From positions 1 to 39,341 of the forward strand of contig CANOLA010000023.1 in NCBI GenBank assembly GCA_947566705.1: 39,341 bases of DNA, in the 5' to 3' direction. Under the pieces are notes generated by a model. The model made no database searches, was not told the origin of the DNA, and saw nothing but the letters and a program-made list of their open reading frames with translations. Source of the stretch: an uncultured Lachnospiraceae bacterium. Its GTDB lineage: Bacteria; Bacillota; Clostridia; Lachnospirales; Lachnospiraceae. Position numbers and translations under genes: made by a program. Below, one piece after another: positions 26,701 through 34,611 of this stretch (the first letter of the stretch is position 1; every line of letters starts with the position of its first letter).

Positions 26701-26735
26701 CCGACACCTCCGGTAATTCCTATAAATTTCATCAT
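23730..26735 (-). CDS. coaE: Dephospho-CoA kinase fused in frame to an FtsA-like ATPase
   Basis: One continuous 1001-codon frame. Residues 1-200 are a complete dephospho-CoA kinase (last step of CoA synthesis) with P-loop GGVGAGKS (9-16) and the family's VHPAVR block. Residues 201-1001 are an actin-fold ATPase like FtsA or PilM: phosphate-1 FGLDIGTRNVVG, phosphate-2 LVDVGAGTSDISI and the adenosine motif CFVVGGGGKIHGY. Then come beta-rich repeats, an acidic Glu/Pro/Ser/Thr linker (about 790-930) and a small C-terminal domain (about 932-1001). No stop separates the two parts, yet ATG 201 (26133-26135) has its own GAGGAG seven bases upstream. Either a true fusion, two proteins, or both may be made. 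The start overlaps the polA stop by one base (TAATG). The FtsA-like part has no known function in this context. Confidence 0.9.
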   Translation of the reverse strand: MMKFIGITGGVGAGKSEILSFLEKRQGTRVMLADDIAHELMEPETECYRKLKERFGDEDIYTKDGHFDRERLAAVIFSDAEKREALNAIVHPAVRTYIQKEAEKERGNGELEYLVLEAALLIEEHYDEICDELWYIKAEEEIRRKRLKAARGYSDEKTDRIMESQLSDGEYEKHCKVVIDNNGRLDETLAQIDKALRRKQMNNNVFGLDIGTRNVVGTVGYRTEDEEFVVVAQYVKQHETRAMLDGQIHDIGRVARTISAVKEELEKQTGEPLTEVCIAAAGRVLKTVTTHVEYEYAEDSLTTGEDIHTLNLLGIESAQKILQEKDETGYKFYCVGYSIMKYYLNDDPFISIEGHKARKIGEDIIVTFLPEDVVEGLYTAVGQAGLSVANMTLEPIAAINVAIPENYRMLNIALVDVGAGTSDISITKDGSIIAYGMIPYAGDELTELIVQHYLVDFKTAEDMKLASSEDKDVEYTDIMGISHTVPAKEIWELLDKTIDKITTEVAAKIKELNGGNTVSACFVVGGGGKIHGYTEKLAARLDLVQERVALRGEEVLQEVVFKQEDIKKDPLLVTPIGICLNYYEQKNNFIMVRFNGERLKLYDNNRLTIVDAALQAGFPNDQLFPKRGVPINFTVNGATRIARGEAGEAAIVTMNGEPASINTPLEPNCDITIQPSTAGDDAVYTVGQLEEYRSSTISFVINGQKVSCPKFVEVNGSLESETYHIKEGDVIETRNFYTVEQIARFMDVEVLSDYQILVNNREADLNTLVYENFTIDWTADGYRVAHDEENQYNEVDEEKEPVDEPEAAEPESGSDFEPETESGVEYAGAGLETESGSGAETESGFLQEEPVAEPEPEPVENSVTEPEISTEAESVSAAGMESKPETEAVFHAAPETVSRMETRREVVRATAQTESVQEIKQSEPAPEIKPASPVCMITVNGEHVELTGKKEYIFVDIFDFISFDLTAGRGRGIVTKVNGEDTGYSRKLSDGDRIEIYWEEN
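26133..26148 (-). promoter_or_regulatory. Internal ribosome site and start for the FtsA-like part
   Basis: GAGGAG (minus strand, 26143-26148) lies seven bases before ATG at 26135. The protein from this ATG begins MNNNVFGLDIGTRN, the expected start of a separate FtsA-like protein of 801 aa. The site would allow that protein to be made on its own from the fused frame. Confidence 0.7.
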
Positions 26736-29392
26736 TAGTGCGCCTCATACCAATCATATCCAAACTCGGTTCCAACTGCAAGTGCAACGGAAAGGTCAGC
26801 AGCTTTCTGCATCTCTTCCTCTAAAAGTGAAATTACTTCTTCTTTTTCTGCTTCCAGGGTTTCAATCAGAAGCTCATCATGCACCTGCAGAATCAGCCGC
26901 GATTTAAAACCTTTGCTGTATAACCTGTCATGCACATGAATCATGGCAATCTTAATAATATCCGCCGCCGTTCCCTGAATCGGGGCATTCATTGCCACGC
27001 GCTCCCCGAACTGCCTCTGCATATAATTTGAAGAGGACAGCTCCGGAACGGGACGAATCCTGCCAAACAGTGTCTTCGTATATCCCTTTTTCTTTGCCTC
27101 CGAAACCGTTTTGTCCAAAAACTCCTTGATTTTCGGATATGTCTTAAAATAGCTGTCAATAAATTCCTGCGCTTCCTTTGTGCCAATATTTAAATCCTGG
27201 CTTAACCCGAAAGCACTGATGCCATAAACAATTCCAAAATTAACTGCCTTGGCATTCCGCCGCTGTAAATCCGTCACCTCGTCAAACGGCACATGGAATA
27301 CAAGCGATGCAGTGCTTCTGTGAATATCCTGGTTACCAGCAAATGCTTCTATGAGCTTTTCGTCCCCCGACATATGAGCCAGAAGCCTTAACTCAATCTG
27401 GGAATAATCGGAGTCCACAAACAGGTTCCCTTTTTTCGGATGAAATACCTTTCGTATCATCTTTCCAAGCTCTATACGAATTGGGATATTCTGCAGATTC
27501 GGCTCGGTACTGCTTAACCGTCCGGTGGCAGTCACTGTCTGCTGGAACGTCGTGTGAATTTTTCCTGTTTCATCTATACACCCTGCCAGTCCGTCCGCAT
27601 AGGTGGATTTTAATTTGCTGAGTTTCCGGTATTCCAGAATATCAGAAACAACCGGATAATCGGGCGCAAGTTTGTCCAGTACATCTGCCGCCGTGGAGTA
27701 ACCGGTTTTGGTCTTTTTTGCATTCGGCAGTTTCAGATCTTCAAACAGAACTGTCCCCAGCTGTTTCGGGGAATTGATATTAAATTTCTTCCCTGCCTGG
27801 TCATAAATTTTTTTCTCAGTTTCCGCAATGGAAACAGAAAGCTTTTCCCCGTACTCCTTCAGTGAATCCGCATCAATACAGATTCCTTCTTTTTCCATAT
27901 CTGAAAGAACAAATACGAGCGGCATTTCCATATTTTCCATCAGCTCTGTCATTCCGTGCTCTTTTAATGCGTCTTCCAGGACATGCCATGATTTCCATGA
28001 CACATATGCCTCAAAGCAGGCATACTTCAAAACCTCTGCCCCGCTGCCGGCAAGCGCCTGTACAGCAGTCTGTTTTCCAAGCAGGCTTTCCTTTGAAGGA
28101 AGCTCAAGTCCAAGATAATTCCCTGCAATCTCATGATACGGATACTCACTGTTAAGCGGATTTAACAGATATGCGGCAATCGTACGGTCAAAAAAACGCG
28201 TCCTTGTCTTTAAATAGCTGTCCCAGTCTGTATCTGCATGAATCTGTAAAAATTCCAGCTCATCTTTTAAATCCGCAGTGACTAATTTCCGGTCACCCTT
28301 TAGAAGCGCATCCCTCAAATCTGTAAAGGCAAGGTCTTCTCCCGCCACCAGCAGATAACTGTCCTCCTCGGAAAAAGAAACCGCCATTGCAGCGTCTTTA
28401 ATCAGGTAAAATGCAACCGGTTCTTCTCCTGCCTTCCGCCAGATCTCATCCGCTTCTTTTTTTGTCTTAACCAGTTTAAAAAATTCCTCCGCATGGTTTT
28501 TCGGTGCATCCACCTCAAACCGGGAAAGCATGTTTTTAAACTCCAGACGCTTACAGACAGCATATGCCTCACTGGTATATAAATCCGCTGTTTTTTCCAG
28601 CCTGGCGTCAGCAAAATCATATGCAAGCGGAACATCCGTAATAATTGTCGCAAGCGTCTTGCTCATTACCGCCTGGTCCCAGTATTCTACGATATTTTTC
28701 GATGCGCGGGGCGGACGTATAACATCCGCATGGGCATGCACCTCTTCAATGCTCCCATACTCTGCAATCAGTGCAGTCGCAGTCTTTTCCCCAATACCGG
28801 GAACTCCCGGAATATTATCCGCCGTATCCCCCATCAGCGCCTTGACGTCAATAAATTCCTTCGGTGTCACCTGATAGCGTGCTTTTACATCCTCTTCCAG
28901 ATAATCCTCGATTTCCGTTCCGGTCTTTTTTGTCTTTGGTATCCGGATTTTTATGTGTTTTGTTGCAAGCTGCAGAAGATCACGGTCACCGGAAACCACG
29001 GAAACCTCCATGCCTTCCCGCTCCCCGGAGAATGCAAGCGTGCCAAGCAGATCGTCCGCCTCATATCCTTCTTTTTCTACAATGCAGACACCCATGGCAG
29101 TCAGCATTTCTTTCATCAGCGGAACCTGTTCACGCAGTGCATCGTCCATCGGTCCCCTTGTTCCCTTGTAGCCTTCAAACATTTTATGGCGGAACGTCGG
29201 CGCATGTACGTCAAACGCAACCGTCAGATAATCCGGCTGTTCCTCTTCCAGAATCTTAAATAAAATGTTCAGAAAACCATAGACGGCATTTGTGTGTACT
29301 CCTTCTGAATTTGTCAGATCCGGCAGTCCGAAAAATGCCCTGTTCAAAATGCTGTGTCCGTCTATTAACACCAGTTTTTTATTTATTCCCAT
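26735..29392 (-). CDS. polA: DNA polymerase I
   Basis: An 885-aa family A polymerase for Okazaki-fragment processing and repair. The N-terminal 5' nuclease is intact (DGHSILNRAFF, EADDLLGTL, GDRDLLQLA, GDTADNIPGVPGIG). The polymerase motifs are intact: A DYSQIELRLLAHMSGDE, B RRNAKAVNFGIVYG, C QVHDELLIE. The middle 3'-5' exonuclease domain is present in size but has lost the catalytic acids: AFYLIKD stands where the D-x-E pair belongs and YACFEAYVSW where the last Asp belongs. It should therefore lack proofreading, as in Taq and Bst. It begins 35 bases after aminopeptidase P and ends overlapping coaE by one base. A GGAG lies eleven bases before the ATG. Confidence 0.97.
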   Translation of the reverse strand: MGINKKLVLIDGHSILNRAFFGLPDLTNSEGVHTNAVYGFLNILFKILEEEQPDYLTVAFDVHAPTFRHKMFEGYKGTRGPMDDALREQVPLMKEMLTAMGVCIVEKEGYEADDLLGTLAFSGEREGMEVSVVSGDRDLLQLATKHIKIRIPKTKKTGTEIEDYLEEDVKARYQVTPKEFIDVKALMGDTADNIPGVPGIGEKTATALIAEYGSIEEVHAHADVIRPPRASKNIVEYWDQAVMSKTLATIITDVPLAYDFADARLEKTADLYTSEAYAVCKRLEFKNMLSRFEVDAPKNHAEEFFKLVKTKKEADEIWRKAGEEPVAFYLIKDAAMAVSFSEEDSYLLVAGEDLAFTDLRDALLKGDRKLVTADLKDELEFLQIHADTDWDSYLKTRTRFFDRTIAAYLLNPLNSEYPYHEIAGNYLGLELPSKESLLGKQTAVQALAGSGAEVLKYACFEAYVSWKSWHVLEDALKEHGMTELMENMEMPLVFVLSDMEKEGICIDADSLKEYGEKLSVSIAETEKKIYDQAGKKFNINSPKQLGTVLFEDLKLPNAKKTKTGYSTAADVLDKLAPDYPVVSDILEYRKLSKLKSTYADGLAGCIDETGKIHTTFQQTVTATGRLSSTEPNLQNIPIRIELGKMIRKVFHPKKGNLFVDSDYSQIELRLLAHMSGDEKLIEAFAGNQDIHRSTASLVFHVPFDEVTDLQRRNAKAVNFGIVYGISAFGLSQDLNIGTKEAQEFIDSYFKTYPKIKEFLDKTVSEAKKKGYTKTLFGRIRPVPELSSSNYMQRQFGERVAMNAPIQGTAADIIKIAMIHVHDRLYSKGFKSRLILQVHDELLIETLEAEKEEVISLLEEEMQKAADLSVALAVGTEFGYDWYEAH

Positions 29393-29427
29393 TCTCTGTC
29401 TGCTCCATTTACTTCTATAGAAATGCC

Positions 29428-31197
29428 TTACACTTTACGTGTTGCATCCTTAAGCCATGCCAGTTCCTCCCCGCTTAAAAAAGGAGACACCACGCTGTAT
29501 ACAGCCGCATGGTATTCATTCAAACGTTTCCGCTCTGTATCTGTCAGTTTTTCTGCCGCAATGGCATCCAGGTCATACGGAACAAAGGTCAGGTTCTCAA
29601 AATACATAAACTGCCCGTATTCATTTTTTTCGCCTTTACGGCACAAAAGCTCGTTTTCCAGACGGATTCCGTATTTTCCTTCTTTATAAAGCCCCGGCTC
29701 ATCCGTCGTTACCATTCCTTCTTCCATTACAGCCTCCGGCTTACGCCAGCGGAATGCATTCGGACCCTCGTGCACGCTTAACAGATACCCGACCCCGTGT
29801 CCGGTTCCATGCTTATAATCAAGTCCCTTTTCCCAGAATGGCGCGCGTGCGGCAAGGTCCAGATTTTTTCCGGTGCAGCCATACAGAAAGCGTGTTGCTG
29901 CAAGGTTTAAACACGCAGAACACACCAGTGTGTAATCCGTTTTCATCTCCTCAGTCACAGCGCCCACTGCAAAGGTTCTTGTAATATCCGTGGTGCCTTC
30001 CAGGTAATGTCCCCCGGAATCCACCAGCAGAAATCCCTGTCCTTCTACTGATGCATCAGTTTCTGGAACAGGTGCATAATGCACAATCGCCCCGTGTTCT
30101 TTGTATGCACTGATGGTTTCAAAGGACGGCTCCAAAAAACCCTCCTGTTCCTTCCGCAGGCCTTCCAGATACTCTGCAGCAGACAGTTCCGTCATGGGGA
30201 TAGAGCCAGCATTTGTTTTCAGCCAGTACATAAAACGGCATACTGCCACTGCGTCCTTTATATGCGCTTTTCTGATATTGTCGATTTCCGTTTTATTTTT
30301 TACCGCTTTCATCAGTGCTGCCACATCCGGTTCATCCATAATCCTGCAGGAATCCGGAATACTGCTGCAAATGCTGCAGCTTACAGCACCGCGGTCCAGA
30401 AGAACTGTTTTTCCTTCCAGTTTTTTTACATATTCGTAAAACTCTCTGTACTCCCGGACTGTGATATGGTTTTTTCTTACATAGTCCCGGACTTCTTCAT
30501 CCACTGCCCCGGACTGCACAAACCAGATACATTCCTCTTCTGTCAGTGCCAGAAAGGAAAGCGGAACCGGCACATAGCTGATATCGCCGCCACGCACATT
30601 TAAAAGCCATGCGATATCACAGAGGGAGGTCATCAGATGTATATCTGCTTTTTTCCTCTTCATCTCTTCCCGGACTTTATACAGCTTATCACTGGTTTTC
30701 TTTCCACTGTATTTTTCATCCAGAAGCCATACCGGCTCACAGGAAAGCGCCGGGCGGTCTTTCCAGATACCGTCCAGCAGGTCCTCATCCGTCTTTATTG
30801 TCCCGTGTTTTTTTTCCGCTGCTTTTTTTAGTTTTTCTCCCCATACGGCATTTACCACACGTCCGTCAAAAGCAAGACAGCCGTGCTCCTTTAAATGATT
30901 CTCCACATACTCTTCTATGTCGGGAACCCCGTCTTCCCCCATCTGGTAAAGCCTGATTTCATCTGGAAGCTGCTCCTTTGCCTGCACAAAATACCTGCCG
31001 TCCGTCCACAGGCCTGCTTCTTTTGCCGTGATAACGGCAGTTCCCGCAGAACCGGTAAATCCGGTCAGAAATTCCCTTGCCTTAAAATAATCTGTCACAT
31101 ATTCTGATTCATGAAAATCAGAAGCAGGAACCAGGTACATGTCCGCCTTTTTCTGCTCCATCACCCTGCGCAGGGCCGAAAGCCGCTCTGAAATCAC
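29428..31197 (-). CDS. Xaa-Pro aminopeptidase (aminopeptidase P, M24B)
   Basis: A 589-aa cytosolic metallopeptidase that removes an N-terminal residue preceding proline. It is the long, three-domain form (two creatinase-like N-terminal domains, then the pita-bread catalytic domain). The metal ligands are visible: two Asp in LLVDSGGHYLEGTTDITRT, His in HGTGHGVGYLLSVHEGP, Glu in TTDEPGLY and Glu in GIRLENELL. The start is GTG at 31197, overlapping the thioesterase stop by four bases, with AAGGAGG seven bases upstream. It lies in the operon between the thioesterase and polA. Confidence 0.96.
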   Translation of the reverse strand: MISERLSALRRVMEQKKADMYLVPASDFHESEYVTDYFKAREFLTGFTGSAGTAVITAKEAGLWTDGRYFVQAKEQLPDEIRLYQMGEDGVPDIEEYVENHLKEHGCLAFDGRVVNAVWGEKLKKAAEKKHGTIKTDEDLLDGIWKDRPALSCEPVWLLDEKYSGKKTSDKLYKVREEMKRKKADIHLMTSLCDIAWLLNVRGGDISYVPVPLSFLALTEEECIWFVQSGAVDEEVRDYVRKNHITVREYREFYEYVKKLEGKTVLLDRGAVSCSICSSIPDSCRIMDEPDVAALMKAVKNKTEIDNIRKAHIKDAVAVCRFMYWLKTNAGSIPMTELSAAEYLEGLRKEQEGFLEPSFETISAYKEHGAIVHYAPVPETDASVEGQGFLLVDSGGHYLEGTTDITRTFAVGAVTEEMKTDYTLVCSACLNLAATRFLYGCTGKNLDLAARAPFWEKGLDYKHGTGHGVGYLLSVHEGPNAFRWRKPEAVMEEGMVTTDEPGLYKEGKYGIRLENELLCRKGEKNEYGQFMYFENLTFVPYDLDAIAAEKLTDTERKRLNEYHAAVYSVVSPFLSGEELAWLKDATRKV

Positions 31198-31658
31198 TCC
31201 ATTTCCTCCTTCATTTCGAAGAATTTCGTGTCCAGCTCCGGATAGGAGCGTTTCAGGGAAATCGGTTTGCCGGAACGTGTCAGGAAACAGTGACTGCTGA
31301 AACCGGTTGTGCGCAGTTCACCCGTCTCCTTGTCTGTCATGACATATTCCAGTTCCATGCGGATTCCGTTATATTTCTTTAATTTCGTTTCAATTACAAC
31401 GGTTTCATCAAAGTGTACCATGCTGTGGTACTCCACCGAAACAGAAAGAACCGGACTGATAATCTCCATCTCTTCCATCTGCCTGTAATTCAGGCCAATC
31501 TGGTCCATCAGATCCATCCTTGCTTCTTCCATCCATTTAATGTAATTACTGTGGTGGATAATTCCCATCTGGTCCGTCTCATAATACTTCGCATGGTGTT
31601 CATACGGACGCACCTTAATATCTGTCTGTTGTTCTGCTATTTGTATTTCCTGTTTCAT
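31194..31658 (-). CDS. Acyl-CoA thioesterase, YbgC/4HBT family
   Basis: A 154-aa hot-dog-fold thioesterase. The family signature is YYETDQMGIIHHSNYIKWME, with the catalytic Asp and the HHSNY block near residues 28-40. The remainder fits the single hot-dog domain (VEYHSMVHFDETVVIETKL). Substrate is unknown; YbgC-type enzymes cleave short or long acyl-CoA and hydroxybenzoyl-CoA in different bacteria. It overlaps the transporter stop by one base (TGATG) and the aminopeptidase start by four, so the three genes are translated together. Confidence 0.92.
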   Translation of the reverse strand: MKQEIQIAEQQTDIKVRPYEHHAKYYETDQMGIIHHSNYIKWMEEARMDLMDQIGLNYRQMEEMEIISPVLSVSVEYHSMVHFDETVVIETKLKKYNGIRMELEYVMTDKETGELRTTGFSSHCFLTRSGKPISLKRSYPELDTKFFEMKEEME

Positions 31659-33514
31659 CAGCTATTCCTCTGCCTTTTTTTATTTTTTTTAGAGTTCTTT
31701 CCCTCTTTGACTACTTTTTCTTTTACAACTTTGTCTTCCGCCTGTTTCGTGCGCGTTATATCATATTTCCCGGCGTATTCCTCGAAACATTCCATGTACT
31801 GGTCATTCTTCATCTGACGGACACTCTTTAAGTATTCATGCGTATCAAACTCCGCCGCCTCAAGCTCAAGCATTGCCACTGCAACATTGGAACAATGCGC
31901 GGCAATACGTTCATAATTTGTCAGAAGGTCATTAAAGGCAAATCCCTGTTTTAATTCACATTTTCCTTCACGCAGACGACTGACATGACGGTTTTTCAGT
32001 TCATTACAGAGCATACCGACCAGCTCACGGAGCGGCTCAATCCGGGCAGCCAAATGCAGGTTGTCCTCAGAAAATGCCTCCACGGTCAGATCCACGATTT
32101 CTTTTACTGCCGCGCTTAACACCTCCACCTCGCTCTGTGCATCCTCCGAAAAAGATGTTTTCCTCTCACTCAGCTCATTTGCCACCTCGGAAATATTTAC
32201 CGCATGGTCGCTCAGACGCTCAAAATCACTGATGGTATGTAAAAATTTGGAAACCTGTTTGGTCTGGGGCAACGACATTTCTGTTCCCGTCAGCTGCATC
32301 AGATAGGTACCGAGCTTGTCCTCGTATTTGTCAATCAGGTTTTCTTTTTCCTGTACCTTCTGGTATTTATCGTGTGAAAAGTCGGAAAGCAGGGATATGG
32401 AACGGTATATGTTTTTCCGCGCCTTTTTTGCCATGCCGTTCATCGCCGTATGGCACTGTGCGATGGCAAGTGCCGGATACACAAGAAAACGCTCCTCCAA
32501 CAAATCAAAATCCGCCAAATCTTCCAGTTCTTCCGGATCATCCTTAACCAGCCTGAACACCAGCTTCTCAATCAGAGGGATAAACGGAATCAGAAGCAGA
32601 ATTGTGGCAAGACGGAACACGGAATTCATCAGGGCAATCGTTACCGGCCGCATCGTCATTCCCATAAAATCAAAATTCACAACAGCATTGACACTGTAAA
32701 ACGCAATTGACCAGAATACCATTCCAAACAAATCATTTATCAAATAAATCAGTGCTGTGCGCTTTCCGTTTCTGTTTGTGCCGATGGACGACAGAAGAAC
32801 CGGACATGCCGCACCGACACCAATACCCATTGTAATTGGCAGGGCCGCGGCAAAGCTGATGCTTCCGGTCACAGACAGCGCCTGTAAAATACCGACTGAC
32901 GCGGACGCACTCTGCAGTATCGCTGTAAAGATAATACCGACAATAATACCCGCAAACGGATTCGTAAACATGGTAAGCATGTTTACAAAGTGCTCATTCT
33001 CCTTAAGCGGTGCAACAGCGCCGCTCATCATCTGCATCCCGTTCATCAGGATGGCAAATCCCAGCATAATATCGCCGATATTCTTATACACCATTTTCTT
33101 GAGGAATGTCTTAAAAATAATGCCGACAATTGCAACAACTGCTGAAATTGTTGCAGTGGACAGCAGCTGGGCAACGCCGCTGGAACCGTCGACATAAGAC
33201 AGGCAGAGAATCCAGCCTGTAATACTTGTTCCGATATTCGCACCCATAATAATGCCGATTGCCTGCGCAACCTGCATCATACCGGAATTTACAAATCCCA
33301 CGACCATCACTGTGGTAGCGGAGGAAGACTGGATGATTGCAGTAACCACTGTTCCAAGCAGCAGTCCCTTTAACGGAGTATTGGTAAGCTTGTACAGCAC
33401 AAGCTCAAGCTTGTTTCCTGCCACCCGTTTCAGTCCATCCCCCATCAGGGACATGCCGAAGAGAAAAAGCGCCACACCGGATAACAGTGAAAGGATAATC
33501 GTAATACCGTTCAT
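31658..33514 (-). CDS. Na/Pi cotransporter family protein with PhoU-like domain
   Basis: A 618-aa membrane protein. Residues about 5-320 carry the two inverted Na/Pi-cotransporter repeats, each with its core motif: TAIIQSSSATTVMVVGF and TAILQSASASVGILQAL. Residues about 350-560 are a PhoU-like helical bundle (LIDKYEDKLGTYLMQL, ISDFERLSDHAVNISEVANE). The C-terminus is very basic. The family imports phosphate with sodium, and the PhoU part probably regulates it, though some members may not transport phosphate. It is the first gene after the promoter at 33564-33593, with AAAGGA eight bases before the ATG, and is the head of the polA operon. Confidence 0.95.
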   Translation of the reverse strand: MNGITIILSLLSGVALFLFGMSLMGDGLKRVAGNKLELVLYKLTNTPLKGLLLGTVVTAIIQSSSATTVMVVGFVNSGMMQVAQAIGIIMGANIGTSITGWILCLSYVDGSSGVAQLLSTATISAVVAIVGIIFKTFLKKMVYKNIGDIMLGFAILMNGMQMMSGAVAPLKENEHFVNMLTMFTNPFAGIIVGIIFTAILQSASASVGILQALSVTGSISFAAALPITMGIGVGAACPVLLSSIGTNRNGKRTALIYLINDLFGMVFWSIAFYSVNAVVNFDFMGMTMRPVTIALMNSVFRLATILLLIPFIPLIEKLVFRLVKDDPEELEDLADFDLLEERFLVYPALAIAQCHTAMNGMAKKARKNIYRSISLLSDFSHDKYQKVQEKENLIDKYEDKLGTYLMQLTGTEMSLPQTKQVSKFLHTISDFERLSDHAVNISEVANELSERKTSFSEDAQSEVEVLSAAVKEIVDLTVEAFSEDNLHLAARIEPLRELVGMLCNELKNRHVSRLREGKCELKQGFAFNDLLTNYERIAAHCSNVAVAMLELEAAEFDTHEYLKSVRQMKNDQYMECFEEYAGKYDITRTKQAEDKVVKEKVVKEGKNSKKNKKRQRNS

Positions 33515-33563
33515 ATCATTTTTCCTTTAGTTCGTTGGTTAGTTGTTTCATATATACCACTCC

Positions 33564-33593
33564 ATTATATGACACTTTACCCTCTTTTTACAA
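33564..33593 (-). promoter_or_regulatory. Sigma-A type promoter of the transporter-polA operon
   Basis: On the minus strand TTGTAA (33588-33593) is 18 bases from a perfect TATAAT (33564-33569). Transcription would start near 33557, giving a leader of about 40 bases. It sits in the 92-base gap after the DUF1002 gene. No terminator for the DUF1002 gene was found in the gap. Confidence 0.75.
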
Positions 33594-33606
33594 TCCCTTT
33601 TTCATT

Positions 33607-34545
33607 TTAATTAAAGAGTGACTTAAACCAGTCCACAATTTTCTGGAAAAAGTTCTTTACTTTTGTCCCGAAACCTTCGCTGTTTAATGCATCCTGCAGC
33701 TTATCCGCCCATGCGGACGCCTGATTTTTTATGCTGTCCCAGTCAAGGTCCAGGGTTTTCAGCTTTTCAACCAGGTCTATAATCTTCTGTCTGTCCTCTG
33801 CGGAAATTTCCAGGTCATATTTTTTTGCATATTCATCAATCGCATCTTCAATCTGCTCCTTCGTATCCAGCTTTCCTTCTGCCATTCTGCCCTTAATGTC
33901 TGCAATCATGGCTTCGATGTCCTCAGAATCCCCGTCAATGCTCTGCTCCAGCTCTCCCGTCGTGACAAGCTCGTCCATCGCAGCATCCACAATATCCTCA
34001 TCCAGCAGTTCACCGGTAATCTGTTCATAAGCTTCTAGGGTTCCCACCAGTGCCGCTGTGCCGGAAATGGCAAACGGTCCTGCCACGATGACATTTGCAT
34101 CCTGTACGCCTGCGGTTGCAAGGGCATTTTTGTACATTCCCGCGGTACAGTAATTAATATTGTAGGTAGACACCTTAAGCCCGTCCCCCTCGCCGGCAAG
34201 CGATACCACAACCGAAGAAAGCGCCCGTGTACCGATTTTTTCCTTTGGAACGTAAGCGTCCAGATATTTGTGTTCCTCTGCGTTGCTGACATACACCACG
34301 TCATACTGGTCGAAATCAGCCGCCTCAATCCCCATATACTCCAGGACCTTATGCTGTTCGTCTGCCGTCAGGTCTGCCCCAAGCGCCAGATAGGGCTTGT
34401 CTGACTCTGTTATTATGACATTGTCACCATTGCCGCTGTTTTCTGTCCCTTCTTCGACAGATGCATAAGCCATAACCGGAATGTTGCATACTGTTACGGC
34501 CGCCATTACAATTCCCGCTGCCTTTTTTATTATTTTTTTTATCAT
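33607..34545 (-). CDS. Secreted DUF1002 (YpuA-like) protein
   Basis: A 312-aa exported protein. It has a clear signal peptide: a Lys-rich start, the hydrophobic AAGIVMAAVTVCNIPVMAYA and a cleavage site after AYA. The mature part matches the DUF1002 family of Firmicutes (LGADLTADEQHKVLEYMGI, SSVVVSLAGEGDGLKVSTYN, VIVAGPFAISGTAALVG). The C-terminal third is helical and ends in an amphipathic FFQKIVDWFKSLFN that could touch the membrane. The function is unknown. An in-frame ATG at 34557 would add MVQI; it lies in the leader motif shared with the UPF0210 gene, and neither start has a close ribosome site. Confidence 0.9.
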   Translation of the reverse strand: MIKKIIKKAAGIVMAAVTVCNIPVMAYASVEEGTENSGNGDNVIITESDKPYLALGADLTADEQHKVLEYMGIEAADFDQYDVVYVSNAEEHKYLDAYVPKEKIGTRALSSVVVSLAGEGDGLKVSTYNINYCTAGMYKNALATAGVQDANVIVAGPFAISGTAALVGTLEAYEQITGELLDEDIVDAAMDELVTTGELEQSIDGDSEDIEAMIADIKGRMAEGKLDTKEQIEDAIDEYAKKYDLEISAEDRQKIIDLVEKLKTLDLDWDSIKNQASAWADKLQDALNSEGFGTKVKNFFQKIVDWFKSLFN

Positions 34546-34603
34546 AATTTGTACCATGCCGCAGGCTCTGCCATTTGTGATACCTGCAGCCTTTTCCTTC
34601 CTT
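34546..34603 (-). promoter_or_regulatory. Structured leader of the DUF1002 gene, shared with the UPF0210 gene
   Basis: On the minus strand the ribosome-site candidate GGAAGGAAAAGG (about 34590-34601) is followed by CTGCAGG (34583-34589), a 17-base loop and CCTGCGG (34559-34565), which pair over 7 bp with one G-U. One base later comes ATG GTA CAA (34557). Folding would place the ribosome site next to this ATG. The same elements (AAGGAAAA, GCAGG, ATCACAAATGGC, CCTGCGGCATGGTACAAA) occur upstream of the UPF0210 gene, where extra hairpins fill the middle. Confidence 0.55.
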
Positions 34604-34611
34604 TTAATATT

